Source of the DNA: Mrakia gelida
Taxonomy: Eukaryota; Basidiomycota; Tremellomycetes; Cystofilobasidiales; Mrakiaceae
Length of the DNA: 64,000 nucleotides
Assembly (NCBI GenBank): GCA_024345305.1
Contig: BRON01000009.1
Location: forward strand, 1,178,001-1,242,000
Direction of reading: 5' to 3'
Shown here: in pieces, positions 35,840 through 49,000 of the stretch
Layout: each line of letters opens with the position of its first letter
How positions within the stretch are numbered: position 1 is the stretch's first letter
Notes under the pieces: generated by a model
Databases searched by the model: none
What the model saw: the letters and a program-made list of their open reading frames with translations, nothing else
Told to the model about the DNA's origin: nothing
Made by a program: the position numbers and the translations under genes

Positions 35840-37590
35840 CTAGTAAGGCCTGTTTCCGTTGTTGTTGTTGCTCATGGGGTACTCCTCCTTTCCTGGCGAC
35901 GAGAGGGGAAGAGCTCCCGCCTCGATGGGGTGGATGGCTTTGGGACCGAGGTACATTCCAGGGTAGTAGAATATGTAGGCGATGATGGCGAGCAAGAGGG
36001 GGAGGGAGTCGAGGCAGTAGAGGTAGCCTTCGTGGGTGGCCTGAGCGAAGGAAAAAGCACGAACGAGCGAAAGGAACGAATAGTCAGCGAAGAGCGAAGG
36101 TTTGGGCTGATGGAGGAGAAAAGTGCGGCGACAGAACGTACGAGGTAACCAGCGTGTCCTTGGGAGAGCTCGACGGATCGGAAGAAGGATCGGACCTGTG
36201 AAAGAGGATCAGGAGGAAAGGGTCAGCGAGACTTGTTGAGCGAGGGAGGAAGACGGAAGAAAGAGAGGACGAACGAGGAATCCGATGCAAGTGTACATCA
36301 TGGCCCAGAAGATTCGCTTCCAGTTGGTGTTTCCTCCTCCGTTGGCGTACCAGAGCTGGGGCTCGTGCTTTCGGATCTCTGGAGGGAAGAAGACGCGTCG
36401 AAGTCAGCAACGCATTCGTCCAGATCGAGATTGAGAGGGAAAGGTGACGAACTGTAAGCCCAGTGAAGCGCGACGACGATGAAAGCGACGAAGCTGACGA
36501 GTTGAGCGATGATTCCGATGAGGGTGATGGTTGTTCCGAGCTGGAGAGAGAGAGAGGAAGAGGCGACCGGTCGGTCAGCGATCCATGAGTTCGACTCTCG
36601 ACTTGCGTTCTCGAAGGCCTGCCTGAATCAAACACTCACGGTAGCCATTCCCTCAGTGGCTTGAAGTCCTCCTCCAGAGCATTGAAGGAAGAAGGTGACT
36701 CCGTCGGAGGTGACGAAGATCCGCGAGATCCATCGGCCTCGGCTGGAAGAAAGGGAAAGGGAAAGCGAACGAAAGTGGTCAGTGTCGCGTCAAGAATGAA
36801 CCAGCAGCGAGAGGGCGAAAGAAGGCGAGCTCACATCAAGAGGTAGTGCTCCATATCGAGTGCTCGAATAATTCGACCGAAGAGCATCTGCGCGAATGAG
36901 AGATTGGGAAAGGGGAGATCAGTCGCGCGTCGGGCGACGTTCGTTCGCGACGAGAAGGAGTAAGAACTCACATAGTCGGTAAGGATGAAGAAGACGGGGG
37001 AGAGAAGGACGAGGAGAGTGGATCCGATGTAAGGGCCGATGGTCTGATTGGTAGAGGGAAGGGAAAGGAAGTCAGCCCTCGTTCAAGCGAGCTCCACCTC
37101 GTCGTCGCGTTCAATCGACTCACGTAGGGATCTGACGAAACGGCGACTCGGATTCCCATACCAGCAGCGTAAGCGACACAGCCGATGATCTGGGAGAGAA
37201 GAGAAGCGTTAGCATGAACTCGAGATCGAGCGATGGGGAGGGAGGAAAGCTGGGACGAACGAGGTAAAGCATAACGTGGTAACGGTACTGGATGTACCTC
37301 CACATCAGGATGAGGAAGAGGACACCGTAGATAGCAGCAGCAGCGGCGGCGATGGCCTTGTTGGGGATGTATCCGAGGATGTTCCTGGAAAACGAGACAC
37401 AGGAGAAGAGGATCGATGGTCAGATCGCTCGTTTTGTTCGAGAGATCAGACAAAAAACTCACCTCTTCGGTGTTCCATCCTCGTTTAGAGGAACATCAGA
37501 CTGAGCGAGAGCGGTGGGGATGGAGGAAGCGAGGGTGAGGAGGAGAGGGAAGGCGAGAGAAGTGAACGATGTTGAGGTCGGCGAGCGCAT
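35840..37590 (-). CDS. RTA1-like seven-TM membrane protein (lipid-translocating exporter family)
   Basis: A fungal-specific seven-TM protein related to Rta1/Rsb1/Pug1, linked to sphingoid-base release and stress resistance. The N-terminus MRSPTSTSFTSLAFPLLLTL looks like a signal peptide. The helices include KAIAAAAAAIYGVLFLILMW, IIGCVAYAAGMGIRVAVS, the family motif SPVFFILTDYMLFGRIIRAL, FVTSDGVTFFLQCSGGGLQA (a strong RTA1 signature), LIGIIAQLVSFVAFIVVALH and AMMYTCIGFLVRSFFRSVEL. The last exon has LDSLPLLLAIIAYIFYYPGM and ends at TAG 35840-35842. Nearly every helix sits on its own exon. A TATA-like CTATATAG occurs at 37733-37740, about 145 bp upstream of the ATG at 37590. The substrate is unknown. 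Confidence 0.88.
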
Positions 37591-38220
37591 GTTTGGTATA
37601 GGTTTGTCGACGGTGAAGGACTGAAGGGCTGCTGGTGGTTGAAGCTGGAGCGGGTAGATGGGAAGGAAGGAAGGAAGGAAGGTTGTTGGAGATGTGGTTG
37701 GGAGAGAAGAGAGAGAAGGAGCGATTTCTTCGCTATATAGGTAAAGAACGAAGGAGGCAGGACGACGGGCGGAGGCCTCGTTCGCGGAGGCCTTCTCTTG
37801 TCGCGCGCTTCGCTTGGGGTGGAAGGGAGGAGGGCTGTGAACGGGGGTCTTCTATATCGGAGGGAAGAAAAAAGATGGCACAGGTATCAGTTGTAGAGAC
37901 GGCGACCGCATCGAAGCGAGGAGGGAAGAGAGGGGAGAAGAAAGACGAAACCTTCGCGACGCGAGTTTTTGAGCGACGGCCGCCTCGCGAAAGGACTTGT
38001 ACAAGGCCGCAGTAGATATATACACCGAAAGCTTCGTCCCTCTGATCGAAATCGAGGCGACGCCCCGTCTAAGCCCGTCTACTAGAGGAACGTGAGACAA
38101 GCTAGAACTATGATCCGAAGCGCGGCTCCCTCGAGGCTGGCCGCCGCGACCGATCCGTCGACTGATTCTGGCTTTCCTCCTCCTTCCCTCAGCCCAAGTT
38201 GAAACTCTATGCATCGCATT
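37591..38220. other. Promoter of the RTA1-like gene and 3' region of ILV1
   Basis: 630 bp without a supported gene. The palindromic TATA-like box CTATATAG at 37733-37740 fits the minus-strand RTA1-like gene. Another AGATATATAC lies near 38012. Confidence 0.5.
37733..37740 (-). promoter_or_regulatory. TATA-like box of the RTA1-like gene
   Basis: CTATATAG is self-complementary and lies about 145 bp upstream of the RTA1-like start codon at 37590. Confidence 0.5.
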
Positions 38221-40609
38221 CTAGACCTTGAGATACTTGAGATACACTGGGTTGTTCGTCTCCTCCTTATAAGGATAGGCGAGCTCCTCGAGGAAGACGT
38301 CGAACGCTTCGTAGTCTGCCGAGGGGACCTGGATTCCGATGAGGACCTTTCCGAGATCTGAGAGTGAGAGATGGGAGAGTCGAGAAGGAAGGGGTCAGCG
38401 TCGGAGGGAGGGAAAGAGAAGAGAAAGACCGGGAACGACGAGGGGAGAGGAAAAAACGGACCTGATCCGTGATTACGGTAGTGGAACATCGAGATATTCC
38501 AGGGCTTGTCGATCTTGGCGTCGTGCATGCTGTGAAGGAACTTGTAAAGCGCGTTGGGTCGCTCGGGGAACTCTGTTCAAGGCGCGAAGTTCGGACGAAA
38601 AGGAGGAGAGACGATCAGCTCCAGTCGCGCGCGTCTTCCTCTCGAAAAGACAAACAGGCGAAGGGAACTCACCGAATCTAAACACTCGCTCATCCTCGAT
38701 AACTACCTTCCCTCCAAGCATGTACCTCGCATGATCCTTGCTCATCTCGTCCATACTGAGATCCTCGGCGTCCATCCCGCTCTTCTTGAGAGCCGCGACG
38801 ATTCCCTCGACGGACGACTTTCGCTCGTCTGGTGTTGGACCGGAGGTTGATTTTGAGGAGAGGAGGAAGGATGTGAAGATGGAGGCGGTGGAGTTGGTGA
38901 GGGAGGAGTATCGGTAGGAGAACTCGGTGACGGTTCGAGGGTGGATGTGGGAGTGGAATTCGAGGAAGCTGGAGGAGGGCGGAGGGAGCAGGAGACGCGA
39001 GTCGAGTCAGACACGGTCATCGAGAGCGAGCTTTGAAGGGAAGGGAGAGGTCCGAGAAGGATGAGACTCACCTTCCAGGACGTTCGGGGATGGTAACGCT
39101 CATGAGAACCTCTCGTCGCTCTCCAAGATCGGCGCGTTCAGCGATGAACTTCAGTCGACCAAAGTTGACGTTGGCTCCCGAGACGACGGCGACGAAACGT
39201 TTCCCTGATCCTTGCAGCTTGTTCTTGATGATGAAAGACTTGAGTCCAGCGAGGGCGAGGGCTCCTGAGGGTTCGGGGACCGTTCGAGTCTCTGGAAGAA
39301 CGAAAGGAAGGACCGACGCGTCAGATTCCGCGACTCGATCTCGGTCTGTTCTCCTCGAAGCAACAAAGATCGATCGACTCACCCTCGAAGACATCCTTGA
39401 TGGCAGCACAGATCTCGTCGTTCGTACACAGCTCGATCCCATCCACCAGCTCCTTGCAGATCCTGAAGCACTCCTCTCCGACGACCTTCACGGCGGTTCC
39501 ATCACTGAACGGTCCCACCTCATCCAGCACCACCCTCTCCCCCTTCTCGATACTCCTCTTCATCGCATCTCCATCCACCGTCTCGACTCCGTAGACCTTC
39601 GTATCCGGTCCGGCGACCTTCTTGATGTATGAGCACAGACCTCCGACGAGTCCTCCTCCTCCGATGGCTCCAAAGACTCCGTCCAGCTTCTCGGGGAAGG
39701 GGATCTGTCGAAGGATCTCGAGTCCGATGGTTCCCTGACCGGCGATGATGAGAGGGTCGTCGTAAGGAGGGACGTAGATGAGGGAGTGCTGGAGGGAGAG
39801 ACGAGCGCATTCCTGTTTGGCCTGATCGAAGTCCTCTCCGAAGAGAACGACCTTGGCTCCTAGACGCTCGACGTTGAGCCACTTGATGGTAGGGGTAGCG
39901 AGAGGCATGACGATGGTGCAGGGGATGTCGAGTTGGTTTCCTGCGAGAGCGACTCCTTGAGCGTGGTTTCCTGGGAGGTAGAGGGAGGGGGAGGGACGGA
40001 GGGAAGGACGTCGGTCGGTCAGCTTCGTTCGTTGCGACCTCTCCTTCGATCGGCCCTCCTCTGCCTTTGAATACGAGTAAAAACTCACCAGCTGAGCATG
40101 TCACAACTCCCTTCCACCTCTCGTCCTCTCCCAAGGAGCTCATGAAGTTGTAGGCACCCCTGATCTTGAAAGAGAAGACTTGTTGAGCGTCCTCCCTCTT
40201 GAGCCAGATGTCGACTCCGAGTCGAGTGGAAAGGTTGACGGCCTTGGTGAGAGGAGTTTCCTTCATGTTGAGAGGAGGGGAGTACGTCCGAGAGAGTAAG
40301 ATGAGCTTCATGTAGTCGGGAGTTCCATCGGGGAGGAGATGATGAGGAGCGAGTCGAGAGTAGAGGTGAGTAGGGAGGGAGGAAGAGTCTGGGGAAGGGA
40401 GCAGAGGGGAGAGCGAACGAATCGAATCAGTATCGAAGAGGCTCTAGTGGGATCGCAATGGATTGTAGAAGCTCACCGTATCCATTAGGAGTATCTAGAC
40501 GAGCGTCTGAAGGGTTGTTTGGAGGAGCTGGCATGACGGTTGATGGGAGACGAACGAGCGAAGAGGAGGAGAGGAATCTCAAACTCGTCGTGCTCGAGAG
40601 CCGAGTCAT
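38221..40609 (-). CDS. ILV1: Threonine deaminase (biosynthetic), mitochondrial
   Basis: A PLP enzyme that turns threonine into 2-oxobutanoate, the first step of isoleucine synthesis. The N-terminus [20 protein letters not shown] is a mitochondrial presequence. The PLP lysine lies in [15 protein letters not shown], and the glycine loop in [17 protein letters not shown]. Other signatures are [15 protein letters not shown] and [12 protein letters not shown]. Two C-terminal regulatory ACT-like repeats follow ([14 protein letters not shown] and [14 protein letters not shown]), the site of isoleucine feedback in this family. The C-terminus YLKV ends at TAG 38221-38223. The start ATG at 40609 is chosen because it gives the presequence; the internal ATG of MPAPPNN would give a cytosolic form. 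Confidence 0.95.
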
Positions 40610-40880
40610 TCGACCGACAGCGAGAGGAACCCTCCGACTACCGCGTTGAATCAAGTTTTTCCACATTTCTTCAAGGATCGTTTTGATGCAGTTGATGGTT
40701 GAGCTCCAACTTGCGGAGAAAGAGTGCCTGTAGACTTTTAGAAGATGCTGGAGGAGTAGCGTTCTGACTCGTCCTTCGCACTCTCCGTCCGACGTCTGGA
40801 GTTGAGCTCTTCCCCTTCCTTCTCCTTCCAACGATCAACTCCTCCCTTCCGCTCCTTTCAATCTGTCTCGCCCTCTACAG

Positions 40881-42567
40881 AAATCCAAGCAGGCTCAACT
40901 CGTAAGGAGAGCAAGAACCAAAGCCTACGATGTCTTCTTGAGGGTAGCAGGAGCTTCAACTCTCGACGAGCTCGTCCTCCCCTCCTCGTCGAGCTCACCA
41001 GCTTCCTCCTCCTCCTCCTCCTCCTCTTCGCCCACCTCCTCCTGCTGGATCTGGATCGTCAACTTGGGAGAGAATGGAGGCTCCTTCCAGGAGAAGAAGG
41101 ATGAGGTGCAAAGGTTGTTCTTGCGGGAGGGAGCTGTCTGGGTACCGTTGCTAGGAAAAGTGAGCTCGAGCTCAACATTCTTCCTCCTCCTTCCCTCCTC
41201 TTCTCTTCCCAGCTCATCATCTCCTTTCTTTCTTGGTGTGAGTAGCCCTTCTCTCTCATCCACTGCACCTCCACCTCCCTCGCCAACCAGATCATCAGCT
41301 CTCACCACGAATCTCAACTCGCTCCATCCTCCAAACCTCTCTTCCTCGAACTCGCTCGTCCAGAGGTCGCCCTCGCCCACCTCGCCGTCTCCCCAGATCG
41401 ATACGAGGACGAAGGAGCCGTCGAGTTTGAACAAGGGAAGAGGAGATGGCCGTGCGGTGTAGAGGTCTGGAACGATTTCATCTCGTTGGAGGAGGAGCAG
41501 ATGTTGATCAAGAAGATGAGGGAGCTCGGAGAGTGGGAGGATGGTTTGGAGAAGAGGTTGTCGGTGAGCTCGTTTCCCTTCGCTCAGTGTTCGAGTCGAA
41601 GCTTCGACGCCGAGAAGCTGATCCTCGTTCGTTTCCCGCTCTCTCACAGATCCACTACGGACGCCATTTCGACTACACGACGAACGCGACGAAGGAAGTC
41701 GTACGACCGCTCCCCGACTACGTCTCTCGGATCCTCGCTTCTCTCCCTTATCAGGATCCCGATCATCCGACGGACCAGATGACGGGTCAGCTGTATCCCG
41801 CTGGTTCGGGAATCCCACCTCATGTGAGTGCTCGTCGTCCTCGCCTTCTTCGTCCTTTCGTCTCGCCTCGATTCGACGCGTCGCTCAACGATTCGACCTC
41901 TCTCTTGTCTCTCTCTTGTTTCATCTGACAGGTCGACACCCAGTACGTCCCTTTTTGCTCGAACTCTCTTCGCTCGCACCTGCTGCTGTATTTTCCGTTC
42001 TTGAATCGCTCGCTGACTCGACGATCTCTCGCTTGCTCGTTCACTCCTCCCAGCTCTCCCTTCGGACCCGTCATCTGGGGAATCTCCCTCGGCTCAACAG
42101 TAACGATGGATCTCAAACCTTGCGGTCCAGTAGAAGCCGCTCGTATGCGGATACCAAAACGTTCGCTCGCCACTACCACCACCACCTCCACTCCCTCGTC
42201 TTCCTCTTCAACACCCATTCCCTCTCCCTCCGCACCTCCTCCTTCAATACCCGCCTCTACAACCCCACCGCCACCCTCCTCGGAACCTACTCTCCAACTC
42301 TCCCTCCGCCCACGCTCCCTCCTCATCATGAAAGGAGCCTCCCGCTACGGTTTCACGCACGGAATTCGACCTCGTCGCGTCGACCCGGTAGGCGAGTTTG
42401 GCGAAGAGCTGAGACCTCGAGGAGAGAGGTACAGCTTGACGTTTAGGCAGGTGAGGGATCGGGAGGTCGAGGGTGGGTGTAAGTGCGATGGAGGGTGGGG
42501 GGAATGGTGTGATTCGAGGATTTGGGAGGAGGAGGGAGGGGTGGGCAGGGAGGGAGGGCGTCAGTGA
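40881..42567 (+). CDS. ALKBH8-type AlkB 2-oxoglutarate/Fe(II) dioxygenase with N-terminal RRM-like region
   Basis: The relatives hydroxylate wobble-uridine side chains in tRNA. The N-terminal part, from KSKQAQLVRRARTKAYDVFL, reads as a degenerate RRM: WIWIVNLGENGG, then VWVPLLGK/PFSLIHCTSTSLANQI across an intron ending GTGAGTAG. The AlkB domain has HYGRHFDYTTNA, YPAGSGIPPHVDTHSPFG with the iron ligands H-x-D, GISLGSTVTMDL, and the second His/Arg block SLLIMKGASRYGFTHGI and RYSLTFRQVR. A C-terminal Cys pattern (CKCDGGWGEWCDS) matches ALKBH8's CNC...CDS. VDT is encoded by an 11-nt micro-exon at 41932-41942. No methyltransferase domain follows, as in many fungi. The first exon with the start codon is uncertain; 40881 is the first clear coding base, after CTCTACAG. 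Confidence 0.78.
41932..41942 (+). other. 11-nt micro-exon with an AlkB iron ligand
   Basis: GTCGACACCCA lies between a CTGACAG acceptor and a GTACGT donor. It gives V-D-T plus two bases of the next His; joined to neighbours it forms PPHVDTHSPFG. Confidence 0.8.
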
Positions 42568-42956
42568 TGAGCTTTTTTCCCTTCGGTTCCCGTGTGCTCT
42601 GCCGTGAAAGGACGACGCGAGAGCTCGTGTGGGGCAGAGGGAACCTGGTTCATCTGAAACGGGGGGCAGACGTCGGCAGACGACGAGCTTGCTCGAAGTC
42701 GAATCGTGAGCCAGACGACGACTTTCTTCCCCTCGTCCCTTCGTCAACTTAGATCCCAGCTCTCCACCTTCTTTCTCGCGTCTCGTTTCGGAAGTTGATG
42801 ATAAGAAATGCAGCATGAGGATAAACATGTAGCAACAAAAAGCAAGAGAGCAAAGACGAAGAAACAGAGAAAGCTCAGCAAGACCTCGCTCGAAAGCAAA
42901 GCCCTGCCTCGCTCCTCCGAAAAGAAAAGTAGACGAGAGCGAGAGTGGGAACTCTC
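42568..42956. other. Convergent spacer AlkB gene / H2A
   Basis: 3' regions of both genes. No repeat or gene was recognised. Confidence 0.4.
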
Positions 42957-43669
<713 letters not shown>

Positions 43670-44276
43670 ACTGAGAAGACAAGGAAGAGCAGGAAGAGGG
43701 TATCAGCGAGTTGAGAGGAAGAAGGGCGAGCTCAATAGCAAGAGCGAGGGAAGGGAACGACGAGCTCGTCCTCCAAAGACGAGTCGACTTCCCCAGCCAG
43801 CGAGCAGATATGTGTGTGTTGAACGAGACTCACGTTGATATAAAGTTGAGGGGGTGGGGTGTGTTGTTGAAGTGAGGTGAGATGAAAGCGGTTGGAGGAG
43901 AGGAGGGGAGGGCGAATCGAAACTGGATTTTGAGCTTCGACTGTGCCTCTCCCTTTCCGATGTCGCAAACACGTAAACACGTGTCTAGATTCGAGGCTGA
44001 CTGCTGCCCTTGCGCAAATCTGCATTTTTTGCTACGTTGAGAGGTAGCCCTGAGTCTCATCTTGCGTGCCCTGAAATTTCAGGCGTATCGTTCATCCGTT
44101 TATCCCTATCGGCGGGCTTGTCAGAAACAAACGTTCTTTGTTGATGCTTCGCGTAAATTCCCTTCCTCCCAAATTGAACCAAAAAGGTGGCCTCCCTCCC
44201 CCTTCCTTGCTCTCCTCCAACCACATTCTTCCTCTTCCCTTACCCTTCACCCCTTTATCCTCTTCACTCTATCAAC
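43670..44276. promoter_or_regulatory. Divergent H2A/H2B promoter
   Basis: A 607-bp shared control region. Visible elements are the palindrome ACACGTGT (43977-43984), TTGCGCAA (44010-44017) followed by an octamer-like CAAATCTGCATTTT, and a perfect 14-bp palindrome CCTGAAATTTCAGG (44070-44083). No TATA box is obvious. Which of these drives S-phase expression is not known. Confidence 0.65.
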
Positions 44277-45178
44277 ATGGCCCCCAAGCCCGCTTCCACT
44301 GCTTCCAAGGCTCCTGCCCAGAAGGCTCGTGAGTACATCGTCTTCGTCCATCTCGAGCTCGCGAGCTCTTTTCTCCTCCCCTCCCCCTTCTCGCGCTTGC
44401 AGTCGACTGACTCCTCTTCTTTTCTCGCTCTTCTCTTCTACCAGCTGCCTCCAAGGCCCCTGCTTCCAAGGCTCCCGCTAAGAAGTCCACAACCTCCAAG
44501 GCTCCTAAGGCTGAGGGTGACAAGAAGAAGAGGAACAAGAAGCGAGTCGAGACCTACTCTTCTTACATCTACAAGGTCCTCAAGCAGGTAAGTCTTTCGT
44601 TATTGCTTCATCCATCTTCTCCCGGCTCTTCTCCTCTCGTCCAAGTTGGATGCTGGTGGGATGGGATGTATGGGAGATGGATTTTCGACGTGTTTAGGTC
44701 TTTGAGCTTTCCTTTTTCCTTCGCGTCCATGCTGACCTCGCTCCTCCCTCTCCTCTTCCTCTTCCGTTCCCTTTCCCTTCCTCCCTTTCTTTCCATCACC
44801 TCCCTCCCCTCCCTCAGGTCCACCCCGACACCGGAATCTCCAACAAGGCCATGTCCATCCTCAACTCCTTCGTCAACGATATCTTCGAGCGAATCGCCTC
44901 CGAGGCTTCCAAGCTCGCTTCTTACAACAAGAAGTCGACCATCTCGTCCCGAGAGATCCAGACCGCCGTCCGACTCATCCTCCCCGGAGAGCTTTCCAAG
45001 CACGCTATCTCGTACGTTCCATCTCTTCTTCCCTTCTCCTTTCTCAGCCCACCCATCCGTCCTCGCCCTCTTCGTCCGTTCGTTCCAACATCGAGCTGAC
45101 CTCCTCTCCTACTTTCGTTCGTCCTTCCACAGTGAGGGTACCAAGTCGGTCACCAAGTTCTCCTCTTCCTCCAAGTAG
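44277..45178 (+). CDS. HTB1: Histone H2B
   Basis: A core histone. The Ala/Pro/Lys-rich tail [17 protein letters not shown] is followed by [60 protein letters not shown] and [20 protein letters not shown], ending [14 protein letters not shown]. The ubiquitylated Lys near the C-terminus (KSVTKF) is present. Four exons; stop TAG at 45176-45178. Divergent from H2A. Confidence 0.96.
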
Positions 45179-46074
45179 ACGAGTTCCCTCAGATCCTTGT
45201 CTATCTTTTGGGTTGGACTTTGCTTTTGGTCCTTTCTTTTCGTTCGGTTTTCCCTCCCTCGTTCGTTCGTTCGTTGTAGGGAAGTTCGCCGTCCCCTCTT
45301 TACCACCTTCGTCTTTGATTTATCCACCTTTATTCCATGATGCTCTCATGCTTACTCTCGGTCGTGGTTTGCGAAAAAGAGCTGGGGCCTACTTTGCGAG
45401 AGAGAAACGAGAGCGAGAGAAGGGAGGTTGAGCTGGAGCTCGAGTCGCGTGCGTTCGGTTCTTCGCGCGAGGAAGAGCTGGATCTCGGTGTGTTGGAGCG
45501 AGAGCCGCAGGTTTTGCTCGAGTGATGAAGTGGGGTTGATGGTGATCAGATCATGCCGGTCCGATACGTGTAAATGAAGTGATGGGGAGGAAAGGCGAGC
45601 GATTGAAGAGGGTGTCGAGATCCGAGCGGTCCTCTCCTGCTTCGCCAGACGATGTTGGACTGGCAGAAACCAGGTCTACGGGACATTTGAGAGCTCGTAT
45701 CAGTGAATCCTTTGTTCCCTGCTCGGATTCTCGTCTCACGGAGGTGTCAAAAGTGAGGGAGGAAGGTGATCAGCTCGAGTCGAAGTCGTCGAGGAAGGAC
45801 AGCTGCCGAGGCGGACAAAAGTCAACTGCCGCTTCAAAAAGACGATGGGAAGCTTTGCGCGATGCTTGACTATCTTGCGGAGCTTAGTTGCTGGATTACG
45901 AGCAAAATTAAGTAGCAGACGAGCTCTGAAGACGTGGTCGGAGGGGACCTCCTCTGCGCCCTCGAAAAACGAAAGTCAACCTCTCCTCTCCTCCTCTCCT
46001 CCTCCCTCCTTCAACTCTCACTCGCACCTCCCCCTCCCTTTCGCCCTACCCCCTTCCTTCGATTCTTCTGCTCG
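45179..46074. other. Spacer between H2B and the exportin gene
   Basis: About 900 bp. The first part is the H2B 3' UTR. An open frame from the ATG at 45582 to 45869 (about 95 residues, Ser/Arg-rich) has no domain, no splice support and no family resemblance, so I do not call it. CT-rich sequence before 46075 looks like a promoter tract. Confidence 0.4.
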
Positions 46075-49000
46075 ATGGATCAGGCTCAACTCTTGTACGC
46101 TGTTCAAATAGCCAGTTCTGCCGACCTCGCCCTTCGACAGCAGGCGAACGACTTCCTCAGGGACGTTCTCGCGAACGCAGATCAGCACTGGCCCGTGAGC
46201 ACCTTTTCCTCTTTAATCATGAGCTTTAACGAGTCAAAAACATCGGGAGGGTCATCTCGAGATGAATAGGATCCTCCTGGGATGTTTTGGGGAGTCGCTG
46301 GGTGGGGTGGAAGGTCGTTGACGAGCTCGAGAAAGGAAAGAAGGAGAAGGAGAGGACTGACTGGAACGTTCGATCTTTTGCTTTCTCAGGTGTGCATCTC
46401 CGTCTTCCTCACAGGAGCTGGAGCTCCTTCAGCTACTCAACCCGGGAAGGATGGCAACATTCGATGCCCGCCTGAAGCTAGGGTGTTTGCGTTGCAGGTG
46501 GTGGATCAGGTCGTCGGAGACAAGACAAAGCAAGTCGCACCTCTTCTCCTTCCTTCTCCATCGATGGACCTCGTCCTCGACCGAGTCATATCCCCTTTCC
46601 GTTCGCAATTCGAGAACAAAGGAAGGGCTTGCTACTCTCGAGATGTATAGGGAGCTAGGCGGGCAGCAAATATGGTCGCTGGAGCGGTTCGTCGAAGCAG
46701 GGGGAGCTCAACAGCTCGCTGGAGGAAGGAGAACCAGACCTCACCTTCGCTCGACCTTCGCTTTCCTCCCTCTCCTTCTTTCTCAGCTGGTCTGACCATC
46801 TTGCTTCTTTCCTCTGCAGGGTCGACTCCTTGTCGGCGGAGTCTCGTGTAGCCATCCAGGCTGCCTTCCTCGACTACGTCCAGACCGAGTTCGTCAACGG
46901 AGCTGCCGAGGTGCCAGGTCAGTTTCCTCCTCCCTCTCCTCTTCCTTGCGTCTTCGTGAGCTCTTTATTCTCCATCTCTTGCGCTGACATCGAGCCTACA
47001 CCTTCTTTGATCCCTCAGTGCAATCGCTACTTCGGAACAAGGTCGCCCACACCATCGCTCTCCTCTTCATCTCCCTCTACCCAACCCTCCAGTCGCCTCC
47101 CCTTCCCTCCTCGAGCCCGTCCCTCCTCCAGAGTCTCCTCCCTTTACTCAAACCCTCCGTCAACCCTCACACCACCCTCCTCATCCTCCACACCCTCGTA
47201 GAGGTCAACGAGGAAGTCCACGACACCCTCCTCAAGAGCGCACGACCCTACACTGCTGAGAGGTCGGAACGGGATGGAAAGCTGAGGGATCAGGTCAGGG
47301 AGAAGGAGGCTGTCGTTATGCACGATGCTGTCTCGTCAGTATGGGAGGAAGCTCTGGGAAGGATGGAGGGTGGAGAGGGTCAGGGTTGGGCTGAGGTGGT
47401 GGAATGGGCAGTGAGAGCCTACGGAGGTTACGTTCGTGAGTCCGAGTCATCCTCCCCTCCTTTCCCTTTAACCTCCTCGTCCCTTTCAGGACCTGAGCTC
47501 ACTGTCCCTCTCTGCTTCCTCTCCTGCTGCAGCTTGGATCGATATCACTCTCACCGTCACTCCTCACTCCCTCTACCTCCTCAACCGACTCCTTCAACAC
47601 TCCCACATCCCCTTCCGCCTCCTCGCTCTCGACGCACTCTCCAAAATCGTCGTCAAAGGAATGAAGGACCCCTCCGAGAAGATCCAGCTCCTCGCCATCC
47701 TCTCCATCGTACCGGCACTCTCGCCACTAGAGGAGCAGACGCGTCTACTTCGAGCCGAGAACGGGAGCGACGAGGAGGTCGAGATCTTCAGGGAGAGGAT
47801 GGCCAAGTTGCTCAACGCGTACGGGATCGAGCTGGGGAAGATCGTCGCTGCCGATGCTTTGGCTGAGGAGAAGACCAAGGTGGAGGCCGAAGCGATGCTC
47901 GAGGCTTGCTTACCGCTCTTCCTGAGGTTCCTGGGGGATGAGTTCGACGACACGAGCTCCGCTGTCTTCGGATTCTTGGACGACGTGTTGAAGAGGGTCA
48001 GTCTTCTTTCTCTGTCCCTTCCTTCGATTTTTCTTGACCTCGACACTCGAGGACATCTACTGATCGCTTCTTCGACTATCTTTTGCTCTTCGACAGAACA
48101 AGAGGGCGAAGAAGAGCGACGTTCTCGTCCTTTCGGAAACCAAGCACGCGTTCTTCACTTCGCTGCTAGAGGTCGTCATCAAGAAGATGGAGTGGGATCG
48201 GGATGCCGAGTGGAGTTTAGGGGAGGACGATGGAGATGTGGATCCAGACGAGGTCGCGATGTTCCAGACGATGAGGAAGGTTCGTTCTCGTCCTCGTCTT
48301 TCCGCGCGTCGAGTTCCGTTGCCTCGTCCACGCGTCTCGTAGCTGACCTCCTTCGTATCCCCTCTCGCTTTCACAGCAACTCAAGACCGCTATGGAGGCT
48401 ATCGCCAACGTCGACCCAGAACTCTTCATCGGATCGATCTCGGGTCTCATCATCTCGACTCTCCAAACCTTCCAGGCTCAAGGACCCTCCGGAGTGACCT
48501 GGCAGCAGGCTGAGCTGGCGATGTTCTTGCTCTACAGCTGGAGCGAGTTCAGTGCTACTAAGGGTACGTCCCTTCGCTTCTTCTTCCCTCCCGCTCGAGT
48601 TCGTTGAGCTGACCTACGTTCGTTCGTTTCGTTTTAGTCTCCGGTCGAGCCGCCTTCTTCCAGATCCCTCCCGAGGTTCGGACCATCCTCGAGAACAGCA
48701 AGCAGTCGCGGAAATCCTCCTTCAGCAGCGATCGATCCAGCTCCTCCATGACCACCGATACTCCACCCAACGGCGAGGTCAACCCTTCCGCTTCCGCTCT
48801 CAAGGCCAGCATCGACTACGCGACTCTTCCTCTGACCCTCCAGGGAGAACTCCTCGTCCGAGCCGTCCAGTCCAACATCACCAGCTACCCTCACCCAGCC
48901 GTCTCGCTCCAGTTCTTCGAATGTGCGTCGAGATATGCCGAGTTCTTCAAGCTCAGGACGGACTGCGTTCAGCCGACTCTCGGATCCCTCCTCGACTCTC

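Noticed and set aside
40925..41818. Minus-strand open frame (297 codons)
   Set aside because: Antisense to the AlkB gene; acidic low-complexity product with no motif.
45582..45869. Open frame of about 95 codons between H2B and exportin
   Set aside because: No motif, no introns, poor start context; length is expected by chance at this composition.
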